34,863 nt of DNA from an uncultured Pseudomonadota bacterium (GTDB taxonomy: Bacteria > Bdellovibrionota_B > Oligoflexia > Oligoflexales > CAIMVM01): contig CAIMVM010000216.1 in NCBI GenBank assembly GCA_903844895.1, positions 1 through 34,863 on the forward strand. Reading direction: 5' to 3'. Below the pieces are notes generated by a model. The model searched no databases, had not been told where the DNA came from, and was given only the letters and a program-made list of their open reading frames with translations. The position numbers and the translations under genes are program-made. This document shows, one piece after another, positions 8,873 through 18,010 of the stretch (positions are counted from its first letter, which is position 1; the number at the start of each line of letters is the position of its first letter).

Positions 8873-9808
8873 ATGGAAATCATTTCGTTCTATAAATTTT
8901 TAACTCTAAATCATTTGGAAGACATCAGAGCTGAGCTTTTGAATGTTTGCCAGAGTCATCAAATCTGCGGCTCCATTCTCATCGCGCCTGAGGGGATTAA
9001 TGGAACGATTTCTGGACGAAGCGAAGATATTTCAGCTGTTGTTGACTATTTCCAGAAAAGTTCTCTTTTCTCACCTATGGAGTTTAAAAAAAGCTTACAT
9101 GAAACCAAACCGTTTAGGCGCATGCTGGTGAGGATCAAAAAAGAAATCATAACCATGAAGATGAATGGCATAGACCCCAATCATTTGACTGGGAAGTATT
9201 TGGCTCCCCTGCAATTAAAGGAGTGGTTGGATCTTCGCGAAGATATTGTACTGCTGGATACTCGTAATGATTATGAGGTTAAAGTTGGAACTTTTAAAGG
9301 GGCTATAGATCCAGGAATCAAATCGTTTAGTGCATTTCCTGATTTTATTGATAAACATCTTGATGACTTAAAAGGTAAAAAAATAGTGACGTTTTGCACG
9401 GGTGGAATCAGGTGTGAAAAGGCTACTGCCTACATGGTGAGCCAAGGACTAACAGAGACCTATCAAATTGAAGGTGGCGTTTTAAAATATTTTGAAGACA
9501 CACAACATCTCGAAACCGACAACCATTGGGACGGTGAATGTGTAGTTTTTGATTCTAGGCTAGCTGTAGATAAATCCTTGAAGCCGACAGAAGTTAAACT
9601 TTGCTATTCGTGCTTTGATCCCTTAAGCACTCCCTGCCCCGATGGACTTTGTCCAAAATGTCAGGACATTCAAAACTTAGCTGCCCAGTCTCGCGCCAAA
9701 TCTGGACAAGAAAAGTATCTTAAGAACTTTGAGGAAAGACGAAGATTTTTAGAAAAGTCTAGGCAAGAGAAACACTGGCTACCTAACGAGTCAGCTCATT
9801 TACAATAA
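8873..9808 (+). CDS. trhO: tRNA uridine(34) hydroxylase TrhO (rhodanese-domain, YceA family)
   Basis: This enzyme makes 5-hydroxyuridine at wobble position 34 of tRNAs using oxygen (TrhO/YceA family). The 311-residue length fits. The N-terminal acylphosphatase-like ferredoxin fold contains the family signature APEGINGTISG at 39-49. The rhodanese domain (about 110-215) holds the active-site loop VTFCTGGIRCEKA with catalytic Cys175 and second Cys181. A C-terminal cysteine cluster (C-x2-C, then C-x4-C-x2-C, in KLCYSC...CPDGLCPKC) is the family's probable zinc site. GGAGG lies eight bases before the ATG. It is divergent from the membrane protein gene and ends about 60 nt from the convergent small secreted protein gene, so it is likely a single-gene unit. 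Confidence 0.95.
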   Translation: MEIISFYKFLTLNHLEDIRAELLNVCQSHQICGSILIAPEGINGTISGRSEDISAVVDYFQKSSLFSPMEFKKSLHETKPFRRMLVRIKKEIITMKMNGIDPNHLTGKYLAPLQLKEWLDLREDIVLLDTRNDYEVKVGTFKGAIDPGIKSFSAFPDFIDKHLDDLKGKKIVTFCTGGIRCEKATAYMVSQGLTETYQIEGGVLKYFEDTQHLETDNHWDGECVVFDSRLAVDKSLKPTEVKLCYSCFDPLSTPCPDGLCPKCQDIQNLAAQSRAKSGQEKYLKNFEERRRFLEKSRQEKHWLPNESAHLQ

Positions 9809-9868
9809 TTAACAATATGTCATGACCTTGAATTGAACCACGACAGGACATTCTTACATTTTAGGTTG

Positions 9869-10366
9869 TCAATCCTCGTATCCGACTTCAAATATCAGCG
9901 CTATTTTTTGCCCATAGGGAATGAGATAGAGAAATTGAGTCGTGGAAAGATCCTGATGAAGAGTGTCCTCACAAATTTTGTAGGACTTTTCAGACAGCCA
10001 ACTAGCCAATTCCGATTCTGCTTTATTTGTCATCAGAATGGGCACTTCTAGATTCTGATTGAGATCCGATTCCACACGTTTAACCCAAGCGCTCACAGCT
10101 ACTTGGGTAGACTGGGAATTTGCGAAATTACACTTGATTGGGGTCTTAGGAAACGTTCTCGCCTCTTTGACTTCAAAAAACTCAATCCAAGGGTCCTCTC
10201 CAGCTGCCGAGCTGAGCGCATCAAAATAACTCGATAAGAACGGGTAGTTCTTTAGTCTTTCAGTGGTTCGGGCCTGCACTGTCCCTACACATGAAAACGC
10301 TCCCGCTAAATAAATGACCTTTAAAAGTTGGCCTTGCCAGGCTCGAAACCTATGCTTTGGACTCAT
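9869..10366 (-). CDS. small secreted protein, unknown function
   Basis: The start is taken at the ATG at 10366, which has GGAG nine bases upstream. The frame extends to 10402 but without a better site. The 165-residue product starts with a basic segment (SPKHRFRAWQGQLLK) and a hydrophobic stretch VIYLAGAFSCVGTVQA, a plausible Sec signal cleaved near VQA-RT. The mature part has two cysteines (KCNF, ICED) and a C-terminal segment predicted to be beta-rich (FLYLIPYGQKIALIFEVGY). I recognise no family. It is convergent with trhO and divergent from the patatin-like gene. Confidence 0.65.
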   Translation of the reverse strand: MSPKHRFRAWQGQLLKVIYLAGAFSCVGTVQARTTERLKNYPFLSSYFDALSSAAGEDPWIEFFEVKEARTFPKTPIKCNFANSQSTQVAVSAWVKRVESDLNQNLEVPILMTNKAESELASWLSEKSYKICEDTLHQDLSTTQFLYLIPYGQKIALIFEVGYED

Positions 10367-10668
10367 GTTTTTTATCTCCGATTCTCGTGTGATGGCCACC
10401 ATTTATCTTTACTTATCTGCAAAAGGCAAGGGTTCAAATAATGGAAATCTTGAAGAGTCGTAAAAGCACGTTTATTAACCTCCCCAAGTAGAACGCGGGG
10501 GGGGCATTTGGGTAGCTTTAAACATTGGCCTACCGATGGACTCAGTTGCAATTTGTCCTGGGAGTGAACTAAAATTGATGGCGAACAAACTATTTTAGTT
10601 TTTGAATGTCTCAATTGTCTGCAGTTCCCGTGAACTGTGGGGGACGAGAAACTTCTGGGGGACTTTTT

Positions 10669-12615
10669 GTGTCAAATCGAACATTTTTTAGGCTCGTCGC
10701 CATTCCTTTAATCTTGCAACTATCTTGTAAAGCGCCCCTTGAAAAAGGGGAATCCGAGTTGCAAATGAGCAAGGACAACATTAAAAAAACCGCTTGTCTA
10801 AGTTTTCAAGGAAATGGCACTTACTTTTCTTCCCATATAGGATCTCTCATCGCATTGTTGGAAAGCAATTACGAACCCACTTTTGTTACCGGAGGTTCCA
10901 GTGGTGCGATTATAGCAAACATATCACGGGCTTTAGTTGAAAATAAAAGCCTTTCGGTAAATGGAGAATTTGCACCTCAAATGGCTGCAAGAATCTTGGC
11001 ATCAAGCGCCGGAATTGTTGACTCAGTGCTATTTTTGCCGCGTTTTACTAACCCGCTCATGTTGCTGGATTCATTTGACGTATTTATCTCCGGAACCAGC
11101 CAAGGGGTGCTTTTTGGCGATCCAAAGGATGGAATGGTTAATGCAGAATCTATTGTGGGCCAATCTGCACTCGTTATTGATTTCTTTAGAACTGCTGATT
11201 TTTCTGAAGCACTTAAACGATCGACGATTGGCGAACGCGAAGCCTTTATTTCAAACCTTTGGAAGTCGTATTCTAAATCTATACTGGTCACACCTGACGA
11301 TGTCGCCGACGCTATACTAACTGACAAAAAGACCCTCACTTCCCAAGGTCGAAATGATCTCGTTGTGATTCAAGACAGATTTTTCAAAATGTTTCGTAGC
11401 AAGCTTGACACAACATTTATAAATTACAAAACTCAACAGAAAGAATGGAATACCGCCTTGGCTCAGAACGCTTCAAGGTTTGGACTAGAAAATCCAGGGA
11501 AACGAAGGGCTTTTTTTAAGGCGTTCTTAGGCAAACTAAAATCGATAGAAAGCTTTGATGCTATCTATGTTACACTTTCTGGAAACTTTTTTCTTATGGA
11601 CCCTGATCTGGTGTGGGGTGCGTTTAATGGCTATGATCCAGTAGGGAAGCGAATGGAAATTCCTTCCAATGTCATCATACACAGCACAGCGAGACGTGGA
11701 CGCAAGGGAGATGGTAAATTTAAAGAACAGCGGGGGCTCGCTAGTCTTCATCAAGTCTATTTTACGAATCCGAAAATGGCAGAACGTGTTAGAAAAACGC
11801 TCTATGATCCAAAATCTAACCCCCTAAAGCCCTCCACACCAGGATTCCAAGCTGCGCTTCCATCTGAGCGAATCGTAGTTAATGCGTCCTATTTAGGTCC
11901 GGCTTTGGCGGCTACAACCGGGGAGCCGACAGCCTTTACACGCTATGAAATTAACCTAGATCCTGATGCCCAAAAGCGACTTCCCTGGCTTTCGTCCGGT
12001 GATACCTTAATTGGATATGGTGGTTGGCTAGAGAAAAATTCTCTGGGGACCGGACGGAAATTTGCGGAATGCGCACCTGACAAAGTCGACACTTATATGG
12101 CTTCAGGAGACGGCGCCAAGGTGACAACTTTTGCAAAAATGGCTTACTTTGGTTTGCTATTAGAGACGCCCCTACGGGGCCTGTTAGCCAGACAGGTGAG
12201 CAATCCATCCGACTTGCGCGAATTTATCGCCGGCCGGGCAAAACAAAACCAGATGTTTACTTCTGGACCTGAAGTCGATGAAATCGAAAAAACGGCTAGT
12301 ATTGTCAAGCAGATCTTTGATGAATCCCTAGCAAGTAAAGGACGTTTAGGCAACATCCCCCTAAATTTCAATGATGTTGCCCCCTCCTCGTCTAACGGTC
12401 CAAAGACTGCTGACGCGAATATGACTTTCAGATCCAACCGTCGAGCCATGATTCTTGGTGCGTATGAATCCACAAGAAATCTAATGATTCAATCAGGAAG
12501 TCGCGTTCCGGAACTAAATCTGTTTGGCATTCCCGCTAAGAATCTCAACATTTTATCCAAAGGTTCAGATGACGAAGTCATGGCAATAGTTAATTCGGCA
12601 ATTCCACGGCCGTAA
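10669..12615 (+). CDS. patatin-like phospholipase family protein, exported (probable lipoprotein)
   Basis: This is a probable serine acyl hydrolase of the patatin type acting on membrane lipids outside the cytoplasm. I choose the GTG at 10669 because GGGGGA lies six bases before it and it yields a clean signal peptide. An ATG at 10606 in the same frame has no binding site. From the GTG the product is 648 residues. A hydrophobic segment ends in LQLSC, a possible lipidation cysteine with an unusual -3 residue. CLSFQGNG...HIGSL resembles the patatin glycine-rich start, VTGGSSGAI holds a GxSxG nucleophile (Ser77), and ASGDGAK holds a DGA catalytic Asp (Asp481). Ser and Asp are about 400 residues apart, far more than in typical patatins, so a large insertion lies between them. 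Neighbours give no pathway context. Confidence 0.78.
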   Translation: MSNRTFFRLVAIPLILQLSCKAPLEKGESELQMSKDNIKKTACLSFQGNGTYFSSHIGSLIALLESNYEPTFVTGGSSGAIIANISRALVENKSLSVNGEFAPQMAARILASSAGIVDSVLFLPRFTNPLMLLDSFDVFISGTSQGVLFGDPKDGMVNAESIVGQSALVIDFFRTADFSEALKRSTIGEREAFISNLWKSYSKSILVTPDDVADAILTDKKTLTSQGRNDLVVIQDRFFKMFRSKLDTTFINYKTQQKEWNTALAQNASRFGLENPGKRRAFFKAFLGKLKSIESFDAIYVTLSGNFFLMDPDLVWGAFNGYDPVGKRMEIPSNVIIHSTARRGRKGDGKFKEQRGLASLHQVYFTNPKMAERVRKTLYDPKSNPLKPSTPGFQAALPSERIVVNASYLGPALAATTGEPTAFTRYEINLDPDAQKRLPWLSSGDTLIGYGGWLEKNSLGTGRKFAECAPDKVDTYMASGDGAKVTTFAKMAYFGLLLETPLRGLLARQVSNPSDLREFIAGRAKQNQMFTSGPEVDEIEKTASIVKQIFDESLASKGRLGNIPLNFNDVAPSSSNGPKTADANMTFRSNRRAMILGAYESTRNLMIQSGSRVPELNLFGIPAKNLNILSKGSDDEVMAIVNSAIPRP

Positions 12616-12774
12616 AATGAAATATCTTAGTTCAGACATCCCAAAGACAGTAAAGACCTCTGGAGGCCATTAATGTCTTGAGGACTAAAATGATTTGAAT
12701 GATGGACTTGAAAATTACTCTAGATCAAGAAACACGCCTTTTACCAAATTAATGTGCTTAAACTAATCAAATTT

Positions 12775-15156
12775 TCAAAATGCCGATGGACGCCTTTCTT
12801 TCATGACCTCTAAAACTAAATGAATGAGATCCTCAGCTGACGGCTTACAGTAATAATCTGCATCTGAAGCATAGGCGCTGCGATGAGCTTCAGCTGTAAG
12901 TGTTCGTGGCTTTGCATCTAACCAGTCATAGGCATCTTGATTTTCTAAAACTTCTCGCATCATGTAAGAGGTCGCGCCACCTGGAACATCCTCATCAAAA
13001 AAGATTACGGCATGAGTTTTCATAATAGAAGTCCGAATATCACATTTGATGTCAAATGGAAGTAATGTCTGAACGTCAATAATTTCGAGTTCAATTCCCA
13101 TTTCAAGAAGTATATCTTTTGCTTCCATAGCGATTCGACAGTTTGCACCATAGGTTACAACAGTAATGTCATTACCCTTTGCAAGAATTTCGACTTCTCC
13201 AAGAGGAAGGCAATAACTGCCAAGATTTTCTGGCACTGTTTCCTTAATTCGGTAACCACTCAAGACTTCTATGACGAGTCCTGGGTCATCCCCTTTTAGA
13301 AGAGTATTGTAGAAACCTGCAGCTTGTACCATATTTCTAGGTACACAAAAGTGAATCCCTCTTATGGCGTTTAGAATCATGGCAATGGGTGAGCCAGTGT
13401 GCCAGATCCCCTCTAATCGATGCCCCTTAGTTCTAATTATAACAGGAGCTACTTGTCCGCCGGCAGTTCTGTAGTGCAAAGTTGCTAAATCATCGCTCAT
13501 CCCCTGAAGGCAATAGAGCAGGTAATCAAGATACTGTATATCAACTATCGGCCTAAGTCCGCGCATGGCACAGCCTAGACCTTGTCCAAATATGGTTGCT
13601 TCGCGAATGCCTGTATCGGTTACCCTGAGCTCTCCAAATTTACTGGAAAGGCCTTCAAATTCGAGATTGACACCACCAAGCTGGCCTACATCTTCACCAC
13701 AAATGAAAATCCTGGGGTCCTCAGATAACTTAAGATCAAAAAACTTTTGAATGATCTGTCTGCCATCTACTTTTAAAGACGATTCTAAAAAACTGGGATA
13801 GATAGGTTCCACTTGAAGTGGCGACTTACTATTTTCGACCAATAGGTGAGTTCGATATGCATTACGTCCATATTCTTTCATTTCTAAGAGCATTTCTTTT
13901 ACGGGGGCCATAACACTCGAATCGATGCCTTGTGCCAACAATTGGATTCTATCCAAACAAGCATGAATCGCACGATTAAACGGGGTTAAGGGGCGCTCTA
14001 AATCTCCAAGTAGGCGCTTTGCAGCAGCACCATTTTCCATGGCTGCAACTACTGGTTTAAGAATAGAAAGGGCTTTTTGACGCCGAATCTCTATGGGGTC
14101 GATTACCGCCTTCCATGCGGCATTCTTTTCTTGCTCCACATAATTTTCTGCTTTCTTTTCAAGAGTAGCAATCTCCGATTCCGTGGCCACATTGGAAGAA
14201 AGAATCCAATGTCGCATTTTACGTAGACAGTCATATTCGTCTTCCCACGCAAGCCGCTCCGTTGACTTGTAACGTTCATGGCTACCAGACGTAGAGTGCC
14301 CTTGAGGCTGAGTAAGTTCGGTTATGTGAAACAGACAAGGAACGTGGGCTGTTCTGACCTTATCGATGCACATTTGAAACTGAGTTCGCAACGTCTGATA
14401 GTCCCACCCTTTAATAGCAACAATGTCAATCCCGGTTTTTTGATGCGTCGCTTGAAATCCGGCCATCACTTCAGAAATCGACTCTTTGGTCGTCTGAAAT
14501 TTAGATGGTACAGAAATGCCGTATCCATCATCCCAAACGCACATCGCTAAGGGGACCTGTAACACTCCAGCCGCATTCATAGTCTCCCAAAAATGACCTT
14601 CGCTAGTGGAAGCATTGCCAATGGTTCCAAATGCAATCTCGTCACCATGGTTTGAAAAAGACTTAGCACCGCCCCAAGATTTTAGAATCTCAGATTCGCG
14701 GTAGAGCTTTGACGCATAAGCCAACCCCAAAAGCCGGGCCATTTGCCCCCCGGTTGGCGAGATATCTGAGGAAGAATTCGGCTGAAGCAGTTGATGCTTC
14801 CACGTGCCGTTGTCATAGTAACGGGTTCCAAAATGCGCATTCATTTGGCGCCCGCCAGAATGAGGTTCATTCTCAAGATTTGTATCCGCGAACAATTGAG
14901 CAAAAAATTGCCTAATTGTAAGCTGTCCCACTGCTAGCATGTACGTTTGGTCGCGATAATACCCTGATCGCCAGTCGCCGTTTTTTACGCTCCTTGCAAG
15001 AGCGACCTGGGCCACTTCTTTACCATCGCCAAAAATCCCAAACTTAGCCCGACCTCCAAGAACCTCTTTACGTCCAGCAAGAGAAGCCAATCGACTAGTA
15101 AATGCTATTTCGTAATCATGAAGTATCTCTTGCTTTGAAAATCTAATGCCTGTCAA
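12775..15156 (-). CDS. fused alpha/beta E1 component of a 2-oxoacid dehydrogenase (TPP-dependent)
   Basis: This is the decarboxylating, thiamine-diphosphate-dependent E1 of a branched-chain 2-oxoacid or pyruvate-type dehydrogenase, with the normally separate alpha and beta chains joined. The start is a TTG at 15156 with GAGG six bases upstream; another TTG at 15168 is less well placed. The product is 793 residues. The alpha-like half spans about 1-340: RSGYYRDQTYMLAVG, the TPP-binding GNASTSEGHFWE near 180, CVWDDGYGISV, and a QGHSTSGS loop where E1 alpha has its phosphorylation loop. A helical linker spans about 340-450. The beta-like half covers 450-790, with FICGEDVGQLGGV and a transketolase C-terminal part (VVTYGANC...EIIDVQTLLPFD). 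It lies 27 nt after mutS2 on the same strand. No E2 or E3 gene is present here. Confidence 0.88.
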   Translation of the reverse strand: MTGIRFSKQEILHDYEIAFTSRLASLAGRKEVLGGRAKFGIFGDGKEVAQVALARSVKNGDWRSGYYRDQTYMLAVGQLTIRQFFAQLFADTNLENEPHSGGRQMNAHFGTRYYDNGTWKHQLLQPNSSSDISPTGGQMARLLGLAYASKLYRESEILKSWGGAKSFSNHGDEIAFGTIGNASTSEGHFWETMNAAGVLQVPLAMCVWDDGYGISVPSKFQTTKESISEVMAGFQATHQKTGIDIVAIKGWDYQTLRTQFQMCIDKVRTAHVPCLFHITELTQPQGHSTSGSHERYKSTERLAWEDEYDCLRKMRHWILSSNVATESEIATLEKKAENYVEQEKNAAWKAVIDPIEIRRQKALSILKPVVAAMENGAAAKRLLGDLERPLTPFNRAIHACLDRIQLLAQGIDSSVMAPVKEMLLEMKEYGRNAYRTHLLVENSKSPLQVEPIYPSFLESSLKVDGRQIIQKFFDLKLSEDPRIFICGEDVGQLGGVNLEFEGLSSKFGELRVTDTGIREATIFGQGLGCAMRGLRPIVDIQYLDYLLYCLQGMSDDLATLHYRTAGGQVAPVIIRTKGHRLEGIWHTGSPIAMILNAIRGIHFCVPRNMVQAAGFYNTLLKGDDPGLVIEVLSGYRIKETVPENLGSYCLPLGEVEILAKGNDITVVTYGANCRIAMEAKDILLEMGIELEIIDVQTLLPFDIKCDIRTSIMKTHAVIFFDEDVPGGATSYMMREVLENQDAYDWLDAKPRTLTAEAHRSAYASDADYYCKPSAEDLIHLVLEVMKERRPSAF

Positions 15157-15183
15157 CGAACACCTCAAAATGAAAAGGTAAAC

Positions 15184-17595
15184 TTAATCTTTAATAAAAA
15201 CGATAGTGACTGCATCTCCACCTTCTTCGGGAAGACCGGGGCGAAAATGAATTCTATAAGCGCAGCTCACTTCAAGCTCTTTTCTTAATGCATTTTTAAC
15301 TGCTGATGTCCCAAGTCCGTGAACTAGGACGGCAGCTTCTTCTCCCTTTAATACTAAATTATCAATAAACTTAAGTGATCTAGCAACAGCATCCTCCCCA
15401 GAAAGCCCGCGCAAATTACAAGTATTGGAAGCTGTTTGGAAGACAAGTCGATCCTCACTGCCTACCGTCTCCTTGGCTTTCCATTTACTTGTATCTCTGG
15501 GCTTTGGTGGAGAAAGCTTTTGAAGCAATCTTAACTCATCTAGAGATGCTCTAACCTTAACGATACCGACTAAAATTTCGTAAATCTCTTTTTGCGAATC
15601 AGAAATTTTAATAATGTTACCACCTTTTCCGAGTGGAATCACAAACACTTTATCCCCAACACATAAGGAGCCAGGACTTACCTGGTGACCAGGAAGGTCT
15701 TTAGACTCTGGCGTGGAAGATAGTGCTTCTTTGAACTCTAAAAGCGCATGCTTCGCTTTAGATTTCTCAAGAACTCCTCGCGAAGTATTACCAGCATCCC
15801 GAGCTGCTTGCTTTAAGTCTAGGGTCGCTTGTTCTACTTTCGAACGTTGCTTTTCAAGCTCGTTACCATACAATTCTGTAACTTTATCTACGGATTGCTT
15901 TCTCGCCTCTTTTATGAGCTGAACTTCTTGATTCCAACGCGCTTTTTCGGATTCAGCCTCAAATGTCTTCATCTCAAATTCTTTTTGAACTTGCTCAGCT
16001 CTCGTTTTAGCAAGCAACAACTCTGAAATCGCCAACTCCATTTGATTGACATTTTCACCTCTTAATTCTTTTGCCCTGGAAATAACCGTGGAAGGCAAAC
16101 CTGTCTGTTGTGCGAGCTCTAGCCCATAGCTTTGACCTGGGACATCTAAAATGAGTCTATAGGTGGGCGTATACTTTTGCACTGCATACTCCATGGAACC
16201 ATTGCGAAGCCTCTTATCATTTAATGCAAGAGTTTTAAGGCGTTCATAGTGAGTGGTCACCAAGGAAGTGGATCTCCGATTTAACAGTTCTTCAACGATC
16301 GCCTGCGCAATGGCAGATCCCGCATTTGGCTCTGTACCTACGGCAATTTCATCTAACAACACCAAATCGTGACTTTTGCAATTTTCCAATATTGGCTTAA
16401 GACCTGCCAAATGGCTGGAAAAGGTCGAGAGATTCGCGGACAAACTTTGCCCATCTCCCATTTCTAAATAGATATTTTCAAACAAGAAAATTTCGGAATG
16501 ACTTTCTATCGGCAATAGGAATCCCGCTTTTGCCATGAGATGAATGAACCCCGCGGTCTTGAGAGTTACGGTTTTTCCCCCGGCATTTGGCCCTGAAATG
16601 ACGAGTAAAGACTGCTCTTGATGAAGCAAAATATCATTTGAAACAACATTTCCATGGTTAGGTTTCAACAAAGGGTGTCGAGCCCCATAAAGCTTGATGC
16701 ATGGCTCGGACGACAGCTTAACAGCTTCGCAGTGCCATTCAGCGGCAATACGAGCTTGAGCAGTAAGGACATCAAGCTCTACTAGGAGAGCCATATTGCC
16801 TTTAAGACGATCTAGTTCTTTGCTAGCTAAGTCGCTTAATTCTTTTAAGATGCGAATAATTTCAAGTCTTTCAGAAAGGTCGATATCTGCCAACTGCTGA
16901 TTGAACGCGACGACACTGGGAGGTTCTATAAATAGAGTTTGCCCCGAAGACGATACGTCAACAATTTGTCCTTCCACCCGTCCACGGCCATCGATACGAA
17001 TAGGGATCACATACTTATCATTGCGGATGGTGAAGAAATCATCTTGCAGGTACTGGCTGGCATCATTTTGGGCAAGCTGCGCTTTGATTTTATCTAAAAT
17101 CCGCTGCATCAAATGGCGTTTGTGTCTCCTGATTTGATCTAACTCTTTGGAAGCTTCATCGTAAACATCGCCTTCAGGTGTGATTGCTCGTTCAATGTCT
17201 TGAAGAAGCCTAGGAAGTGGATAAAGCTCGGACCGCCACCTTGACAACATCGGCGCTTTAAGAGAGAAATCCGTGGCAAAACCATGAACAAATTTAGTGG
17301 ACTTTAAGAGGGCTGCAATGTCTCTTAAGTGCACCCCGTCTAATATCTGCGCAATGGCCAGTCCTCTGAAAACCCCTTTTAACTCTGGAATAAAGCCTAT
17401 GGGAGGGAAGTAATTTTGCTCGCAAAGCTTTTTTAAGGGCAGGACATCGTTCCAACGATTTCGAACCTGATCCTGAGAAAGATCCGGGCGGAGAGATTCT
17501 ATGAATGCCTTGCCTTGCTCCGTTTGAGTGCGATCTGAAACTTCTCGTAAGAGCTTAGGCCATTCCAGTTTTTCTAACATAGGTGAAGTTGCCAA
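15184..17595 (-). CDS. mutS2: MutS2 family ATPase/endonuclease with Smr domain
   Basis: MutS2 proteins suppress homologous recombination and, in some bacteria, rescue collided ribosomes; they do not do mismatch repair. I place the start at TTG 17595, with GGAG eight bases upstream, 15 bases before the in-frame ATG at 17580. The product is then 803 residues. The core helical region includes QDDFFTIRNDKYVIPI and SSSGQTLFIEP (about 183-226), conserved in MutS2. Walker A GPNAGGKT is at 335-342, the ABC-type signature SLSANLSTFSSH near 385-395, and Walker B LVLLDEIAVGTEP near 411-422. A long coiled coil follows (about 510-620). The last 85 residues form a Smr domain with NLRGLSGEDA and VHGLGTSAVKNALR. 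The Smr motif usually reads DLRG, and here the first residue is Asn. It is first in a pair with the E1 gene. Confidence 0.94.
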   Translation of the reverse strand: MATSPMLEKLEWPKLLREVSDRTQTEQGKAFIESLRPDLSQDQVRNRWNDVLPLKKLCEQNYFPPIGFIPELKGVFRGLAIAQILDGVHLRDIAALLKSTKFVHGFATDFSLKAPMLSRWRSELYPLPRLLQDIERAITPEGDVYDEASKELDQIRRHKRHLMQRILDKIKAQLAQNDASQYLQDDFFTIRNDKYVIPIRIDGRGRVEGQIVDVSSSGQTLFIEPPSVVAFNQQLADIDLSERLEIIRILKELSDLASKELDRLKGNMALLVELDVLTAQARIAAEWHCEAVKLSSEPCIKLYGARHPLLKPNHGNVVSNDILLHQEQSLLVISGPNAGGKTVTLKTAGFIHLMAKAGFLLPIESHSEIFLFENIYLEMGDGQSLSANLSTFSSHLAGLKPILENCKSHDLVLLDEIAVGTEPNAGSAIAQAIVEELLNRRSTSLVTTHYERLKTLALNDKRLRNGSMEYAVQKYTPTYRLILDVPGQSYGLELAQQTGLPSTVISRAKELRGENVNQMELAISELLLAKTRAEQVQKEFEMKTFEAESEKARWNQEVQLIKEARKQSVDKVTELYGNELEKQRSKVEQATLDLKQAARDAGNTSRGVLEKSKAKHALLEFKEALSSTPESKDLPGHQVSPGSLCVGDKVFVIPLGKGGNIIKISDSQKEIYEILVGIVKVRASLDELRLLQKLSPPKPRDTSKWKAKETVGSEDRLVFQTASNTCNLRGLSGEDAVARSLKFIDNLVLKGEEAAVLVHGLGTSAVKNALRKELEVSCAYRIHFRPGLPEEGGDAVTIVFIKD

Positions 17596-18010
17596 AGCCT
17601 TATCTCCAAAATCTAAGCAGTATTTACGACTCGGCAATGTATCTTAAAGAGCCTGCTATCATCTACAAAAAACCCCCAATCCGTAAGCAAGTTCCGCAAC
17701 ACTACGGGCATGTGCTTCTTGACTCACAACCCCTAGCAAAATTGGCGTCTTACAGTTCTGCGGTGGGGGTCCATAGCCATGGAAAGCTGCTTTAGAAATG
17801 GCGCCTAGGGATGAAAGCGGAGGTGAAACTCGGTTTTTCAAGCCCTCATCGCAAGGAGATCGGAAGGAGCAATGCAGCAGGACATGCATAACACCCAGCG
17901 CCTGCCATAGGATAGGTCGTAAAGAACGCTTAAAATCTAGTCAGCATTAATTTAGTGTCATGAAAAAACTAATAGAATAAAATGGTTGCATCATACATGA
18001 GGGGGCTTGC
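17596..18010. other. divergent gap between mutS2 and the prepilin peptidase gene
   Basis: About 415 bases with no gene I can support. It should hold the promoters for two divergent units. The sequence is more G+C-rich than other gaps between about 17,690 and 17,920. A minus-strand frame of 76 codons at 17659-17889 has no binding site or motif. A GGAAGGAGC...GCAGCAGG stretch near 17,862-17,881 faintly recalls the SRP RNA apical loop but does not fold as required. Confidence 0.45.

Noticed and set aside
17659-17889. Minus-strand frame of 76 codons between mutS2 and the prepilin peptidase gene
   Set aside because: No binding site, no motif, and it sits in a divergent promoter region.
17852-17905. 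Possible SRP (4.5S) RNA because of GGAAGGAGC...GCAGCAGG
   Set aside because: The closing pairs around GGAA and the conserved AGGTCC / AAGCAG internal loops are absent, and the flanks pair over only about five bases.
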